From Roseivirga sp. 4D4 (GTDB taxonomy: Bacteria > Bacteroidota > Bacteroidia > Cytophagales > Cyclobacteriaceae): a stretch of DNA of 64,000 bases. Under the pieces are notes generated by a model that was given only the letters and a program-made list of their open reading frames with translations, did not search any database and was not told where the DNA came from. The stretch lies in contig NZ_MDGP01000001.1 of NCBI RefSeq assembly GCF_001747095.1, positions 3,579,001 to 3,643,000 of the forward strand, read 5' to 3'. A program made the position numbers and the translations under genes. This document shows positions 44,879 through 53,211 of this stretch, one piece after another; position 1 is the stretch's first letter; each line of letters opens with the position of its first letter.

Positions 44879-45241
44879 TTACGACTTGTCTAAATTCTGT
44901 TTGTACTCAACACTATTCTCTGCCCTATGTTTATTCCAGAGGTCTCTTAGTCTGATCACATAGTATACTAATACGATCAACCAGAGCCACTGAATGTAAC
45001 GTGTATCTAACTGAATAAATCGGTAGAATACAGTGGCCGATGCGGCAATATTTATAGCATAAAGCAACATGGCACTCCATCGTGCTTTCCATAAGTAGGG
45101 CATTGCATTTAGGATACCTATACTTAAGGTGATTGCCATCCACATGAAAAGGTCGTTTTCGAGAAATTCAAGGGATGCGAATATGAATAGTCCGCCCATT
45201 CCGCGTGTAAGGGAGTAACTGTGGTCTTTGGTTTGATTCAT
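44879..45241 (-). CDS. Small multi-helix membrane protein
   Basis: The 120-residue product has three or four hydrophobic segments (GGLFIFASLEFLENDLF; WMAITLSIGILNAMPYLW; AMLLYAINIAASATVFYRF; WLWLIVLVYYVIRLRDLW) with a short charged tail. It is 3 bp upstream of the SDR-like gene and must share its transcript. No family is recognised. Confidence 0.72.
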   Translation of the reverse strand: MNQTKDHSYSLTRGMGGLFIFASLEFLENDLFMWMAITLSIGILNAMPYLWKARWSAMLLYAINIAASATVFYRFIQLDTRYIQWLWLIVLVYYVIRLRDLWNKHRAENSVEYKQNLDKS

Positions 45242-45261
45242 TGTTATAGTTTAGGGCTAAA

Positions 45262-45285
45262 AAACCCTGCCTTTCGACAGGGTCT
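45262..45285 (-). terminator. Terminator of the OmpA-family gene
   Basis: ACCCTG and CAGGGT form a 6-bp stem; on the minus strand the hairpin is followed by TTTTTTAG. It sits 18 bp after the OmpA-family stop codon. Confidence 0.7.
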
Positions 45286-45302
45286 CGTTGATTCAATTGT
45301 TA

Positions 45303-46049
45303 TTAGTCTTCTATTGCTGAAGCTAGGGCTTCTAAATTTGGAATGATAATGAATTCGACTCTTCTATTTTTTGCCATATCAGAAGCCTTTTCATTTGGTA
45401 CAATAGGATCGTACTTACTTTTACCGGCTGCCATCAACTTTTCTGGCGATACGCCATAATCATTTGTCAGCTTTTCGATTACCGCAATGGATCGATCTAC
45501 CGACAAATCCCAGTTGTTATCTTGACCGACTACTGGAATCGGATCTGTATGTCCTGCTACGGCAATTTCTACATCAGCTCTTTTGAAGATAGGAGCCAAC
45601 TCTTTTAAGAAACGATCACCCATTCCATTGATGTAGGTACTTCCTTGCTTGAAGAGAATCGCTTCATCCATGCTGAGTTTTACATGACCGTCTTCTACTG
45701 TAACAATCCTGAAATCCGTATTGAAGACTTCAAGGTCTTTGGCAATTTCGTTCAATTGCTGCTGTGTTGCCACGAGTTTTTGAGTGGCTGCATTTAATGT
45801 CATATTTGATTGCGCCAACTCAGCTTCTTTCGCTTCTAGTTGTGCTTTGTAGTATAATTTCTCTTTGTTGAGCTTCTCTATCTCTTCAATTGAAACTTCT
45901 GCAGCTTGAATTAATTGCAAGCTGTCGTTTTTCAATCTTTCGATATCATTTTGCGCACTCATGTATTTCTGATTTGATACACATGAAGCCATTATTAATG
46001 CTATCGGCAGAGCCCAAATAAGAGGTTTCATTTTTTTTAATCTGTTCAT
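45303..46049 (-). CDS. OmpA-family peptidoglycan-binding lipoprotein
   Basis: The 248-residue protein has a lipobox (LIMASC, Cys near residue 23), a coiled-coil linker (residues about 30-105) and a C-terminal OmpA domain with VAGHTDPIPVVGQDNNWDLS and a late NRRVEFII. The layout fits a Pal/YiaD-type protein that ties the outer membrane to the cell wall. It is transcribed away from the response-regulator operon, and the shared 147-bp gap holds the ATTCCCC/GGGGAAT motif, so it is a likely target of that system. Confidence 0.93.
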   Translation of the reverse strand: MNRLKKMKPLIWALPIALIMASCVSNQKYMSAQNDIERLKNDSLQLIQAAEVSIEEIEKLNKEKLYYKAQLEAKEAELAQSNMTLNAATQKLVATQQQLNEIAKDLEVFNTDFRIVTVEDGHVKLSMDEAILFKQGSTYINGMGDRFLKELAPIFKRADVEIAVAGHTDPIPVVGQDNNWDLSVDRSIAVIEKLTNDYGVSPEKLMAAGKSKYDPIVPNEKASDMAKNRRVEFIIIPNLEALASAIED

Positions 46050-46103
46050 TTTTTATCCTTTCTTTTTCTTGTTTCGACTTTTCTGGTGAAAAATTCGTGC
46101 CGT

Positions 46104-46120
46104 TGCCAACAAAATGCCTG
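46104..46120 (-). promoter_or_regulatory. Sigma-54-like promoter of the OmpA-family gene (weak)
   Basis: Read on the minus strand, CAGGCATTTTGTTGGCA has GG-N10-GC spacing as in -24/-12 promoters. The predicted start lies about 44 nt before the ATG. The match to YTGGCACGRNNNTTGCW is partial. Confidence 0.35.
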
Positions 46121-46142
46121 AAAGCAGCTTACTATAGATATG

Positions 46143-46173
46143 GTGTGTAAATAATTCCCCAAATTCGGGGAAT
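46143..46173. promoter_or_regulatory. Composite regulatory motif, copy 1 (best copy)
   Basis: GTGTGTAA, three bases, then a perfect inverted repeat ATTCCCC-AAATTC-GGGGAAT. The site lies 23 bp before the receiver gene and 94 bp before the divergent OmpA gene. The same layout recurs at 51060 and 56301. It is a good candidate for the binding site of the NtrC-type regulator encoded next door, perhaps also controlling its own operon. Confidence 0.7.
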
Positions 46174-46196
46174 ATAGTCACTGAAATAGGTCCATT

Positions 46197-46553
46197 ATGA
46201 AGGAAGGCATGACAGCTTTAATTGTTGATGACGAAGAGGATATCGGTTTGATGGTCTCTGTGTTTTTGAAAAAAGCAGGAATCAAGACTACCTACCTAAG
46301 TAGAGTTACACCTGCTTTTAAGCGAGTTGAAGAAGAAACATTCGACTTCTATTTTTTGGATTTGAATTTGCCCGATGGAACAGGGTTTGACTTGTTGCCG
46401 ACCATAAGGCAAAAGGACGCTCAAGCCAAGGTCATCATTATTAGTGCTTACGATGGTCACTTGGAAACTTCCAAAGCAAAAGAGTTTGAAGTAACGGCCT
46501 TCGTCAAAAAACCATTCACAAAGAAAGATATACTTGAAGCCATTGAATTATGA
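46197..46553 (+). CDS. Stand-alone receiver-domain response regulator
   Basis: The 118-residue protein is a single CheY-like receiver: acidic residues in LIVDDEEDIGLM, phospho-acceptor in FYFLDLNLPDGTGFDLL, Thr/Ser in VIIISAYDG and Lys in AFVKKPFTKKDI. With no output domain it probably relays or competes for phosphate. Its stop overlaps the start of the NtrC-type gene by 4 bp. Confidence 0.92.
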   Translation: MKEGMTALIVDDEEDIGLMVSVFLKKAGIKTTYLSRVTPAFKRVEEETFDFYFLDLNLPDGTGFDLLPTIRQKDAQAKVIIISAYDGHLETSKAKEFEVTAFVKKPFTKKDILEAIEL

Positions 46554-47941
46554 GTAAAGAAAGAATTCTAATTATAGATGACGATCCGGATATCTGTCTT
46601 CTATTGAAAAAATACTTGGCCAAAAAGGGCTACGAGACCTTTGTAGCAGAAGATGGCAAACAAGGTGAAAAGTGGCTCAAGGATAATAATGCTGACTTGG
46701 TCTTGTGTGATTTTAAATTGCCTGATTATACGGGCCTTGAAATGCTGCAAAAAATCAAAATCATCGATACAAGAATTCAGGTGGTCATCATTACTGGCTA
46801 CTCTGATGTTCGTATTGCAGTCGAAGCGTTAAAGAAGGGTGCGTATGAATATGTGACGAAACCACTGTATCCGGATGAGATTCTGATCACTATTGAGAAT
46901 GCGCTTAACGCAAGGAGAGATCAAGAAGAGGTAGCCATTCAACCGATAAAAAAGAAGTCTGTATCGGCACCAGCGCCAGAAGAATTCGTGAATGGCGTGA
47001 GCCCCGCTTCTCAGACGGTGATCAAGCATATCGACCTGATCGCACCAACAGATATGTCCGTAATCGTTTTAGGCGAGACAGGTACTGGAAAGGAATATGT
47101 GGCAAAAGCCATTCATAATAGAAGTAAGAGAGCCGGCATGCCCTTTGTCGCCTTAGACTGTGGTGCGCTTCCAAAAGAACTGGCTGGCAGCGAATTGTTC
47201 GGTCATATCAAGGGAGCCTTTACAGGCGCTATCAATGATAAAAGAGGTTGCTTTGAGGCGGCCAATGGGGGTACATTATTCCTAGACGAGTTAGGTAATC
47301 TCTCTTATGACAATCAGGTAAAACTCTTACGCGTACTACAGGAAAGGAGAGTCAAACCTATCGGTAGTAACAAGGAAGTGGCTGTAGATGTAAGGGTAAT
47401 TGTCGCTACGAATGAAAACCTCAAAGAGGCAGTAGCAAGAGATGAATTTAGGGAAGATATATATCATCGCTTAAATGAGTTCAAGATCGAGCTCTCTCCA
47501 CTCAGAGAGCGACCAGATGATATTGAGGTTTTTGCTGAGCACTTTTTACAGTCCGCCAATGCACAATTGGGCAAATCAATCGCAGGCTTTGAGCCGAAGA
47601 CCATGGAGGTACTAAAAGCCTATACTTGGCATGGTAATCTGAGGGAATTGAAAAACGTAGTGAAGCGTTCGGTGCTATTGTGCCAAGATCAATTGATTGG
47701 GCCTATGCATTTACCACAAGAAATACTGAGTCCGGATACTGATGATGTCGGTTCTATGGCTGTTTCATTTAACGGAGAGTTACCCAAAGATTTGAAGTCT
47801 GTGGCAGAAGAGGCAGAGAAAAAAGCCATACTCGCTGTCTTAAGACATACCAATAATAATAAGAGTCAAACAGCTGATTTTTTGAAAGTAGATCGTAAAA
47901 CGCTCTACAATAAACTAAAGGCCTACGAGATAAATATTTAG
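46550..47941 (+). CDS. NtrC-type sigma-54-dependent response regulator
   Basis: The 463-residue protein has a receiver (LIIDDDPDICLL, phospho-acceptor in LVLCDFKLPDYTGLEML, Lys in YVTKPLYPDEI) and an AAA+ sigma-54 interaction domain with Walker A VLGETGTGKEYVAKAIHN, the GAFTGA loop (IKGAFTGAINDKRGCFE) and Walker B FLDELGNLS. A Fis-type HTH ends the protein (FLKVDRKTLYNKLKAYEI). Intact GAFTGA shows it can remodel sigma-54 holoenzyme, so targets need -24/-12 promoters. Between the lone receiver and the kinase in the operon it is the likely regulator of the ATTCCCC sites nearby. Confidence 0.96.
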   Translation: MSKERILIIDDDPDICLLLKKYLAKKGYETFVAEDGKQGEKWLKDNNADLVLCDFKLPDYTGLEMLQKIKIIDTRIQVVIITGYSDVRIAVEALKKGAYEYVTKPLYPDEILITIENALNARRDQEEVAIQPIKKKSVSAPAPEEFVNGVSPASQTVIKHIDLIAPTDMSVIVLGETGTGKEYVAKAIHNRSKRAGMPFVALDCGALPKELAGSELFGHIKGAFTGAINDKRGCFEAANGGTLFLDELGNLSYDNQVKLLRVLQERRVKPIGSNKEVAVDVRVIVATNENLKEAVARDEFREDIYHRLNEFKIELSPLRERPDDIEVFAEHFLQSANAQLGKSIAGFEPKTMEVLKAYTWHGNLRELKNVVKRSVLLCQDQLIGPMHLPQEILSPDTDDVGSMAVSFNGELPKDLKSVAEEAEKKAILAVLRHTNNNKSQTADFLKVDRKTLYNKLKAYEINI

Positions 47942-47944
47942 AGC

Positions 47945-49381
47945 ATGGTGAATATACCGAATACAGAGAGTTTACTGACCAGTGTATTAAATAGTGCACC
48001 GTATGGGATCATGACCTTTAAGTCGATTCGGAATAAGGAAGGAGTAATTGAAGACTTTGAATTCTTGACCGTTAATAAGTCTGCTGTCCAAATGGTGAGT
48101 ATCGCGGCCGATGAACTCGTTGGGAATACTATGATGAATAAGCTGCCTGGAAATAAAGATGCTGGCTTATTCGACAAATATTGTGATGTAGTCAATACAG
48201 GTAATCCTTTGTCTCTCGATCAGCATTATGAAGGAGAACACTTTGATAATTGGTTTAGAATTCAAGCCGAAAAACTTGAGGATGGCTTTGTAGTGAGTTT
48301 TCTTGACATCACCGAGTTTAAGGGTAGGACGGTGGCTCTAGAAAGAAGTGAGTCACGTTATAAAAAACTCTTTTATGAGTCCATGGATGCAATTTTCATT
48401 GCGAACAATGAACTACTCTTCTTAGAAATCAATGATGCCATGGTTAACATCTTCGGATATACCATTGACCAGTTGAGGGCGATCACTTTAAAAGATCTAT
48501 TCAAAGACGAAAATGATTTTTTGAGATTTAACCAAGAGTTTTATAAACACGACAAGGTAGAAGAATTTGAGGCTGAATTGGTGTCTTCAAATAATAAACC
48601 GGTCCATTGTGTTATCAACTTGATCAATCTCTCGCCAGATGAAGATCGGATCAATAGCTATCAGGGAGTAATCAAGGACATATCCAGAAAAAAGCGCGCT
48701 GATCAGGAAATACTTTGGGCGGAGAAGCTATCAATGACGGGAAAAATTGCCCGAAGTATAGCGCATGAAGTGAGAAACCCACTGACCAATCTAAGTCTGG
48801 CTTTAGAGCAATTGAAAGACGAAGTTCCAGAAGAGGTTGAAGATGCTGAGCTGTATTTCAATATTATCAAAAGGAATGCCGATAGAATTGGTACACTGGT
48901 AACAGAGTTGCTAGATTCTTCTAAGCCGAAATCTTTACAACTAAAAGAGCAGCCTCTAAATGAGGTGGTCAAAGAAACTGTAGCCTTGGTAGCTGACAGA
49001 ATTAAGCTCCAGAACATGAAGATGAATGAGTCCTATGATGCAGACTTGCCAGACATTGCACTAGATCACGATCAGATCAAAATTGCCTTGTTGAATATCT
49101 TTATCAACGCCATTGAAGCGATGAAACCAGATCGTGGAGAACTATCGATCAGTACTTACAAAGAAGAAGGTTCGGTGGTACTTGCTGTTACGGATAATGG
49201 TAAAGGAATTCCAAAGGAAAACCTTGGTAAACTGTTCGAACCATTTTTTACGGCAAAGAAAGGTGGAATGGGTTTGGGCTTAACCACTTTCCAAAATATC
49301 ATTCAAAGTCACTTAGGCAGCGTTAAGGTGACTAGTGAGCTTGGCCTTGGAACAACTTTTTATATTTCATTTCCCCAATAG
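47945..49381 (+). CDS. PAS-domain sensor histidine kinase
   Basis: The 478-residue protein has no membrane helices and two PAS-like domains (residues about 1-125 and 135-245; SRYKKLFYESMDAIFIANNE begins the second). The transmitter has HEVRNPLTNLSLALEQL (HisKA with His in AHEVRNP) and an HATPase domain (FINAIEAM, DNGKGIPKENLG, GMGLGLTTFQ). It starts 3 bp after the NtrC-type gene and is presumably its kinase. A cytoplasmic signal, such as redox or a small ligand, is likely. Confidence 0.95.
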   Translation: MVNIPNTESLLTSVLNSAPYGIMTFKSIRNKEGVIEDFEFLTVNKSAVQMVSIAADELVGNTMMNKLPGNKDAGLFDKYCDVVNTGNPLSLDQHYEGEHFDNWFRIQAEKLEDGFVVSFLDITEFKGRTVALERSESRYKKLFYESMDAIFIANNELLFLEINDAMVNIFGYTIDQLRAITLKDLFKDENDFLRFNQEFYKHDKVEEFEAELVSSNNKPVHCVINLINLSPDEDRINSYQGVIKDISRKKRADQEILWAEKLSMTGKIARSIAHEVRNPLTNLSLALEQLKDEVPEEVEDAELYFNIIKRNADRIGTLVTELLDSSKPKSLQLKEQPLNEVVKETVALVADRIKLQNMKMNESYDADLPDIALDHDQIKIALLNIFINAIEAMKPDRGELSISTYKEEGSVVLAVTDNGKGIPKENLGKLFEPFFTAKKGGMGLGLTTFQNIIQSHLGSVKVTSELGLGTTFYISFPQ

Positions 49382-49384
49382 CCT

Positions 49385-49957
49385 ATGAGACGGTTCTTAA
49401 CACTCATTTTTCTTATGATTACGATGGGCCTGAATGCCCAAGATGTGAAAGTCGAGCAAGAATTTCGAGTATTTGCAGATGATGTACCCAAGGATGCTAT
49501 TGAATGGCTGGAAGAGGCCTTTGGTTCCCTAAAAAGAGTAAAGTGGTACTTCGAAGAGAGCAAGGATGATGAAACATACGAAGCCAAATTCAAATTGAAA
49601 GGTAAGCGATACAGTGTTGAGTTTGATGAGGATGGTGACATTGAGGATGTTGAAGTGGTGAAGCCTTGGAGAAAGCTTAATGAGGGACTGAAAGTAAAGC
49701 TTGAAAAGAGCCTTAAAGCCTATAAAAAATTTAAGCTCAGAAAAATTCAAGAACAATGGACAGCTGAAAAAAGTGATGACTTGATCAAAGCCATAAAAAC
49801 CAATGATTTATCAGCGATTACTGTTCGCTACGAGATTGAATTTCGAGCCGAGATTGAGAATGTTTTGGGTTATTGGGAAGGACTCTTTAAAGATTCTGGA
49901 GAGCTCATCAAAAGAAGAAGAATACAGACTAGGCCGACCGATAACTTTGATTTTTAA
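49385..49957 (+). CDS. Exported protein of unknown function in the NtrC-type operon
   Basis: The 190-residue product has a signal peptide (RRFLTLIFLMITMGLNAQ). The mature protein is rich in Lys and Glu with KLKGKRYSVEFDEDGDIEDV, which recalls the PepSY-like DUF2874 fold seen in exported Bacteroidota proteins, but this is a loose likeness. It begins 3 bp after the kinase and its stop overlaps the next gene by one base, so it is part of the operon. Confidence 0.75.
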   Translation: MRRFLTLIFLMITMGLNAQDVKVEQEFRVFADDVPKDAIEWLEEAFGSLKRVKWYFEESKDDETYEAKFKLKGKRYSVEFDEDGDIEDVEVVKPWRKLNEGLKVKLEKSLKAYKKFKLRKIQEQWTAEKSDDLIKAIKTNDLSAITVRYEIEFRAEIENVLGYWEGLFKDSGELIKRRRIQTRPTDNFDF

Positions 49958-50631
49958 TGAAAAGACTCCTGTTGATCGGTTTACTGTTATTGCCATTTGG
50001 TTTGAACGCTCAGTCCGTTGTATCATCGGGTTTCTTACCAGAGGTCAACATTTCGCACCGTTGGAACCAATGGCGCATTACAGGTCAGGTTGAGTCTATG
50101 CAACAGGTATGGCGGAAAGAGAATGGTTCTGACCTAATTGGTAATTATGAATACATAAGAACAGATTTAACGACTGCTTTAAGCTACAAACTCAATCCAG
50201 ACTGGTCACTTGGGGCAGGCTATTTACTACGGTTTACTGATCAGCAGCTGGTACATAGGTTTTTACAACAGATTTCTTCAGCCATTCCACTGACTGGCGT
50301 CAGAATAGGACATCGCTTGAGAACAGACCAGACCTTCTTTGAAGAAGAGTCAACCGAATATAGATTTCGTTACCGTTTCTCCTCAGAACTACCCTTAAAG
50401 GGCCTTTCGATCAATGATAATGAATGGTACCTAATTGTTTCTGCAGAAATGATTGCGAGTACCCAAAGTAGTCAGTGGGATTACGAGCAACGTTTTGTGA
50501 GTAGCTTAGGATATTACTTCAACTCTAAGAATAAGGTTGAAACGGGCATAGACTATCGCTTAGATAGGTTTGTAAACGACATCCCAAGGCATAGAATCTG
50601 GTGGACGATCAGCTACTTTTTGAATCTTTAA
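49957..50631 (+). CDS. DUF2490-like outer-membrane protein
   Basis: The 224-residue product has a signal peptide (RLLLIGLLLLPFGLNAQ) and a beta-barrel pattern with alternating aromatic residues (SHRWNQWRITGQVESMQQVW; IGHRLRTDQTFFEE; RFRYRFSSELPL) ending in an aromatic-rich strand (RIWWTISYFLNL). The RHRxxxEQ-like HRLRTDQTF motif is typical of DUF2490. It closes the two-component operon, and the terminator follows about 80 bp later. The operon may sense or build something in the outer membrane. Confidence 0.82.
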   Translation: MKRLLLIGLLLLPFGLNAQSVVSSGFLPEVNISHRWNQWRITGQVESMQQVWRKENGSDLIGNYEYIRTDLTTALSYKLNPDWSLGAGYLLRFTDQQLVHRFLQQISSAIPLTGVRIGHRLRTDQTFFEEESTEYRFRYRFSSELPLKGLSINDNEWYLIVSAEMIASTQSSQWDYEQRFVSSLGYYFNSKNKVETGIDYRLDRFVNDIPRHRIWWTISYFLNL

Positions 50632-50710
50632 AGCGCTCTGATCAAACCATGATTTCCTTGAGACATGATGCTACACGATCTTACTAGTAATGGATAAGAT
50701 CCTTTTAAGA

Positions 50711-50748
50711 AAAAACCTCTTCATGTCGGTGAAGAGGTTTTGTTTTTT
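50711..50748. terminator. Bidirectional terminator
   Basis: AAACCTCTTC and GAAGAGGTTT form a 10-bp stem with an 8-base loop; flanking A-run and T-run permit use on both strands. It separates the DUF2490 gene from the convergent DUF1328 gene. Confidence 0.85.
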
Positions 50749-50764
50749 GAGCTTCTTAAAAGGA

Positions 50765-50929
50765 TTATACTTTTTTCGCTGCTCCACGGACAAGTGAGAC
50801 TATTAGTAGTACTAAGAATACAAAAAAGATAATCTTAGAGATGTAAGCTGCTCCAGCGGCAATACCTCCAAAGCCAAAAATTGCTGCTACTACTGCTATT
50901 ACAAGAAATGTTAGTGACCATCGTATCAT
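50765..50929 (-). CDS. DUF1328 (YtjA-type) mini membrane protein, copy A
   Basis: A 54-residue frame begins at the ATG at 50929: MIRWSLTFLVIAVVAAIFGF, then GGIAAGAAYISKIIFFVFLV and a short end (LLIVSLVRGAAKKV). Two hydrophobic helices with the G-F-G-G-I-A-A-G turn are the DUF1328 hallmark. This family is small, membrane-bound and often stress-induced. The upstream gap contains a sigma-54-like promoter and the composite motif at 51060, shared with dps. Confidence 0.88.
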   Translation of the reverse strand: MIRWSLTFLVIAVVAAIFGFGGIAAGAAYISKIIFFVFLVLLIVSLVRGAAKKV

Positions 50930-50970
50930 ATCGTTTGGGTTTAAGTTAAAACTGATTTCACCCTTAGATA

Positions 50971-50987
50971 TGAGAATTCTATGCCAA
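50971..50987 (-). promoter_or_regulatory. Sigma-54-like promoter of DUF1328 copy A
   Basis: On the minus strand TTGGCATAGAATTCTCA has a perfect -24 TTGGCA and a poor -12 (TCTCA). The predicted start is about 31 nt before the ATG. The composite motif lies about 120 bp upstream of that start. Confidence 0.4.
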
Positions 50988-51059
50988 TTCGGTGGCGGCT
51001 TCTTTTTTATGCTCCTCTACATGAATCGAGAGAGAAGACCTTAGGCAAGTTAAATACAA

Positions 51060-51090
51060 GTGTATAAGACATTCCCCGAGTATGGGGAAA
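51060..51090. promoter_or_regulatory. Composite regulatory motif, copy 2
   Basis: GTGTATAA, three bases, then ATTCCCC-GAGTAT-GGGGAAA, with 6-bp arms TTCCCC/GGGGAA. It lies between DUF1328 copy A and dps. Relative to the sigma-54-like dps promoter it sits near -86, the usual place for an enhancer of an NtrC-type activator. Confidence 0.65.
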
Positions 51091-51139
51091 AATTTGCGCT
51101 CTTTTAGAGTAAAATCCCCCTTTAAACGGCCTGAGACGT

Positions 51140-51156
51140 TTGGAATGCTTTTGGCA
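51140..51156 (+). promoter_or_regulatory. Sigma-54-like promoter of dps
   Basis: TTGGAATGCTTTTGGCA has GG-N10-GC spacing and matches about 10 of 14 informative positions of YTGGCACGRNNNTTGCW. The predicted start, about 51167, lies 33-34 nt before the dps ATG. Confidence 0.45.
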
Positions 51157-51200
51157 ACTCTATTAAGCGAAATAAGTGTAGAACGGAAAAAAAGATAAAT

Positions 51201-51719
51201 ATGGAAAACGGAATAGCAACAAAAGTACATTCAGATAAAATTCAAAGACCCTTCGTTAAACTGGGTTATACAAAACTAGAGACTGCAGAGATTGTAGAAT
51301 CGCTGAACAAATTATTGGCGAACTATAGCGTGCACTATCAAAAGCTCAGAAACTTTCATTGGAACGTAAAAGGGGCAGACTTTTTTGATATCCATGAGAA
51401 GTTTGAAGAACAGTACAATAGCGCCAAAGTAGCCATTGATGACATTGCAGAGCGAATCAGAGTATTCGGGCAAACGCCATTAAGTACCATGCGGGATTAT
51501 TTAGAAACCTCGGAAATCAAAGAATCAGGTTCGGATCTAACAGGTATGGAAATGGTCTCAGAAATCTTGAAAGATTATAGTATTCTCTTAGAATACATGT
51601 TCAATGTAGTGAACGCAGCACTCGATAATGGTGACAGTGGGACGGTAGATATGATGAATACATTCATCAAGAAGACAGAGAAAAATCATTGGATGCTAAC
51701 AGCATTTTCTAAAAAATAG
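51201..51719 (+). CDS. dps: Dps ferritin-like DNA-protection protein
   Basis: The 172-residue protein is a Dps/ferritin-like four-helix bundle: HYQKLRNFHWNVKGADFFDI (first His ligand and HWNV), HEKFEEQYNSAKVAIDDIAE (ferroxidase Asp/Glu), and the long final helix ending KNHWMLTAFSKK. Dps forms dodecamers that oxidise and store iron and shield DNA during oxidative or starvation stress. It has a predicted sigma-54-like promoter and enhancer-type motif upstream, and its own terminator downstream. Confidence 0.96.
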   Translation: MENGIATKVHSDKIQRPFVKLGYTKLETAEIVESLNKLLANYSVHYQKLRNFHWNVKGADFFDIHEKFEEQYNSAKVAIDDIAERIRVFGQTPLSTMRDYLETSEIKESGSDLTGMEMVSEILKDYSILLEYMFNVVNAALDNGDSGTVDMMNTFIKKTEKNHWMLTAFSKK

Positions 51720-51766
51720 TGTTGTGTGTTTTGAGTTATCTCCGTTTAGTGCGGAGGAGATTGACC

Positions 51767-51795
51767 GTGGTGGGCACTCGCCCACCACTTTTTTT
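51767..51795 (+). terminator. dps terminator
   Basis: GTGGTGGGC and GCCCACCAC form a 9-bp perfect stem around ACTC, followed by seven T. It ends the dps transcript. Confidence 0.9.
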
Positions 51796-51893
51796 GTGTA
51801 GAAAATACCCAAAGTGTAGTGATTTCTCCACATCATGGTTCGGGTGAAAAGGTCACACCCTTGAAAAAATGCCCCTATGCTACGATTCACAAT

Positions 51894-51910
51894 TTGGTAT
51901 GATGTTTTCT
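51894..51910 (+). promoter_or_regulatory. Sigma-54-like promoter of the CsbD-like gene
   Basis: TTGGTATGATGTTTTCT matches TGGYAYR at -24 and TT at -12 (C kept, G of TTGC lost). The predicted start is near 51921, which favours the ATG at 51938 over in-frame ATGs upstream. A weak motif GTGTAGAAAATACCC lies about 110 bp upstream of that start. Confidence 0.45.
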
Positions 51911-51937
51911 TCCTTTTTGCCGATAGCTAAAAAAGTT

Positions 51938-52135
51938 ATGAAGCGATTTATTCAAGGAAATTGGGATCAGATAAAATCCAGGTTAAGCGCCAAATATGAT
52001 TCATTGACTGAGAGTGACCTAAGGTATCAAGATGGGTCAGAAGAAGAGCTCTTGAGAAATTTGCGGTTCAAATTAAACATGGACCAATCAGAGTTGATGT
52101 CAGAATTGAGAAAAATAATTACAAGATCTAAATAA
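51938..52135 (+). CDS. CsbD-like small stress protein
   Basis: The ATG at 51938 gives 65 residues beginning MKRFIQGNWDQIKSRLSAKY and then SLTESDLRYQDGSEEELLRN, the CsbD layout (NWDQIKGKLKEKYGxLTDDDL, then an E-E-L-L unit). CsbD proteins are induced by general stress, but their job is unknown. Two in-frame ATGs upstream (51869, 51899) lie before the predicted promoter start. The MscS gene follows after 6 bp, so the two form one operon. Confidence 0.82.
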   Translation: MKRFIQGNWDQIKSRLSAKYDSLTESDLRYQDGSEEELLRNLRFKLNMDQSELMSELRKIITRSK

Positions 52136-52141
52136 AAAAAT

Positions 52142-53068
52142 ATGAATTTTGACCTGTCACAGGCCTTATCAATAGTACAGAATAAGTTGGAGGGATGGCT
52201 AGAGAAAATCACCGCCCTGCTACCAAATATTGTTGTCTCCCTCTTAGTGATGGTGCTTTTTTACTTCCTCTCAAGAGGAGTAAGAGTACTGTCTAGAAAG
52301 TTGCTCAGCAGGCTGGTAGACCAAGAGACCATAGTAAGTCTGTTTTCTACAATTCTATCCTTCCTAACGCTCGGTACGGGATTAATTATTGCTCTTAATT
52401 TGCTTCACTTAAGCCAGGCAGTCACTTCCTTACTCGCGGGTGCGGGTATCATTGGTTTGGCCATTGGTTTTGCCTTTCAGGATATATCGGCAAACTTCAT
52501 TTCCGGGGTTATTATGGCCTTTAAACGCCCTATCAGCGTTGGCGATATCATTGAAACCAACAGCTACATGGGCTTTGTAAGAGAAATTCAACTGAGAGCT
52601 ACGATCATCGAAACCTTTACCGGATTGCATGTCATCATTCCAAATCGGATGATTTTTCAAAACCCGATGACAAACTATACTAAAACATTTAGAAGAAGGG
52701 TTGATTTGCACGTTGGCGTCTCATATGCTGAAGATCTTGACAAGGTGAAGGAAATCACTGAAAAGGCGGTGGCTTCAAATCCCTATCTGACTGATGAAAA
52801 GGACATTCGTTTCGTTTTTGAGGAGTTTGCAGACTCTTCCGTTAACTTCAGAGTAATGTTCTGGGTGAACTATTCTCCTCAAAACCCAAATTACCTTGAG
52901 GCCAGAAGTGATGCTATTATTGCCATTAAGAAGGCCTTCAACGAGCATGATATTACCATTCCTTTCCCTATCAGAACATTGGATTTTGGTATTAAGGGTG
53001 GACAGACGCTGAATGAGCAAATTGATTCATCAGGTACTAAGCTTATTCCTATGAAGGCGTCCAAATAA
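52142..53068 (+). CDS. Small-conductance mechanosensitive channel (MscS)
   Basis: The 308-residue protein has three N-terminal membrane helices (LPNIVVSLLVMVLFYFLSRG; LSTILSFLTLGTGLIIALNL region; AGIIGLAIGFAFQDISANF pore helix) and the MscS beta domain with KRPISVGDIIE and a basic patch at GFVREIQLRATIIET. MscS channels open under membrane tension and save cells from hypo-osmotic shock. The gene follows the CsbD-like gene by 6 bp, fitting a stress operon. Confidence 0.94.
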   Translation: MNFDLSQALSIVQNKLEGWLEKITALLPNIVVSLLVMVLFYFLSRGVRVLSRKLLSRLVDQETIVSLFSTILSFLTLGTGLIIALNLLHLSQAVTSLLAGAGIIGLAIGFAFQDISANFISGVIMAFKRPISVGDIIETNSYMGFVREIQLRATIIETFTGLHVIIPNRMIFQNPMTNYTKTFRRRVDLHVGVSYAEDLDKVKEITEKAVASNPYLTDEKDIRFVFEEFADSSVNFRVMFWVNYSPQNPNYLEARSDAIIAIKKAFNEHDITIPFPIRTLDFGIKGGQTLNEQIDSSGTKLIPMKASK

Positions 53069-53211
53069 GCCATCTAGCGTTATAAAGAAATCATCCATCA
53101 ATACTCTTGGCTAAATAATGTTTGGAGGGTAGAAGATGTTCGGTCTCTTATCCTTGAATGAAGGAAGCCTCACGCAGTTTTAAAAAAAATGTACTCATCT
53201 CCATCTTTTAG

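Noticed and set aside
51869..51937. Upstream in-frame ATGs (51869, 51899) as CsbD start
   Set aside because: They add residues with no CsbD likeness and lie before the predicted promoter start; the ATG at 51938 gives the usual 65-residue protein.
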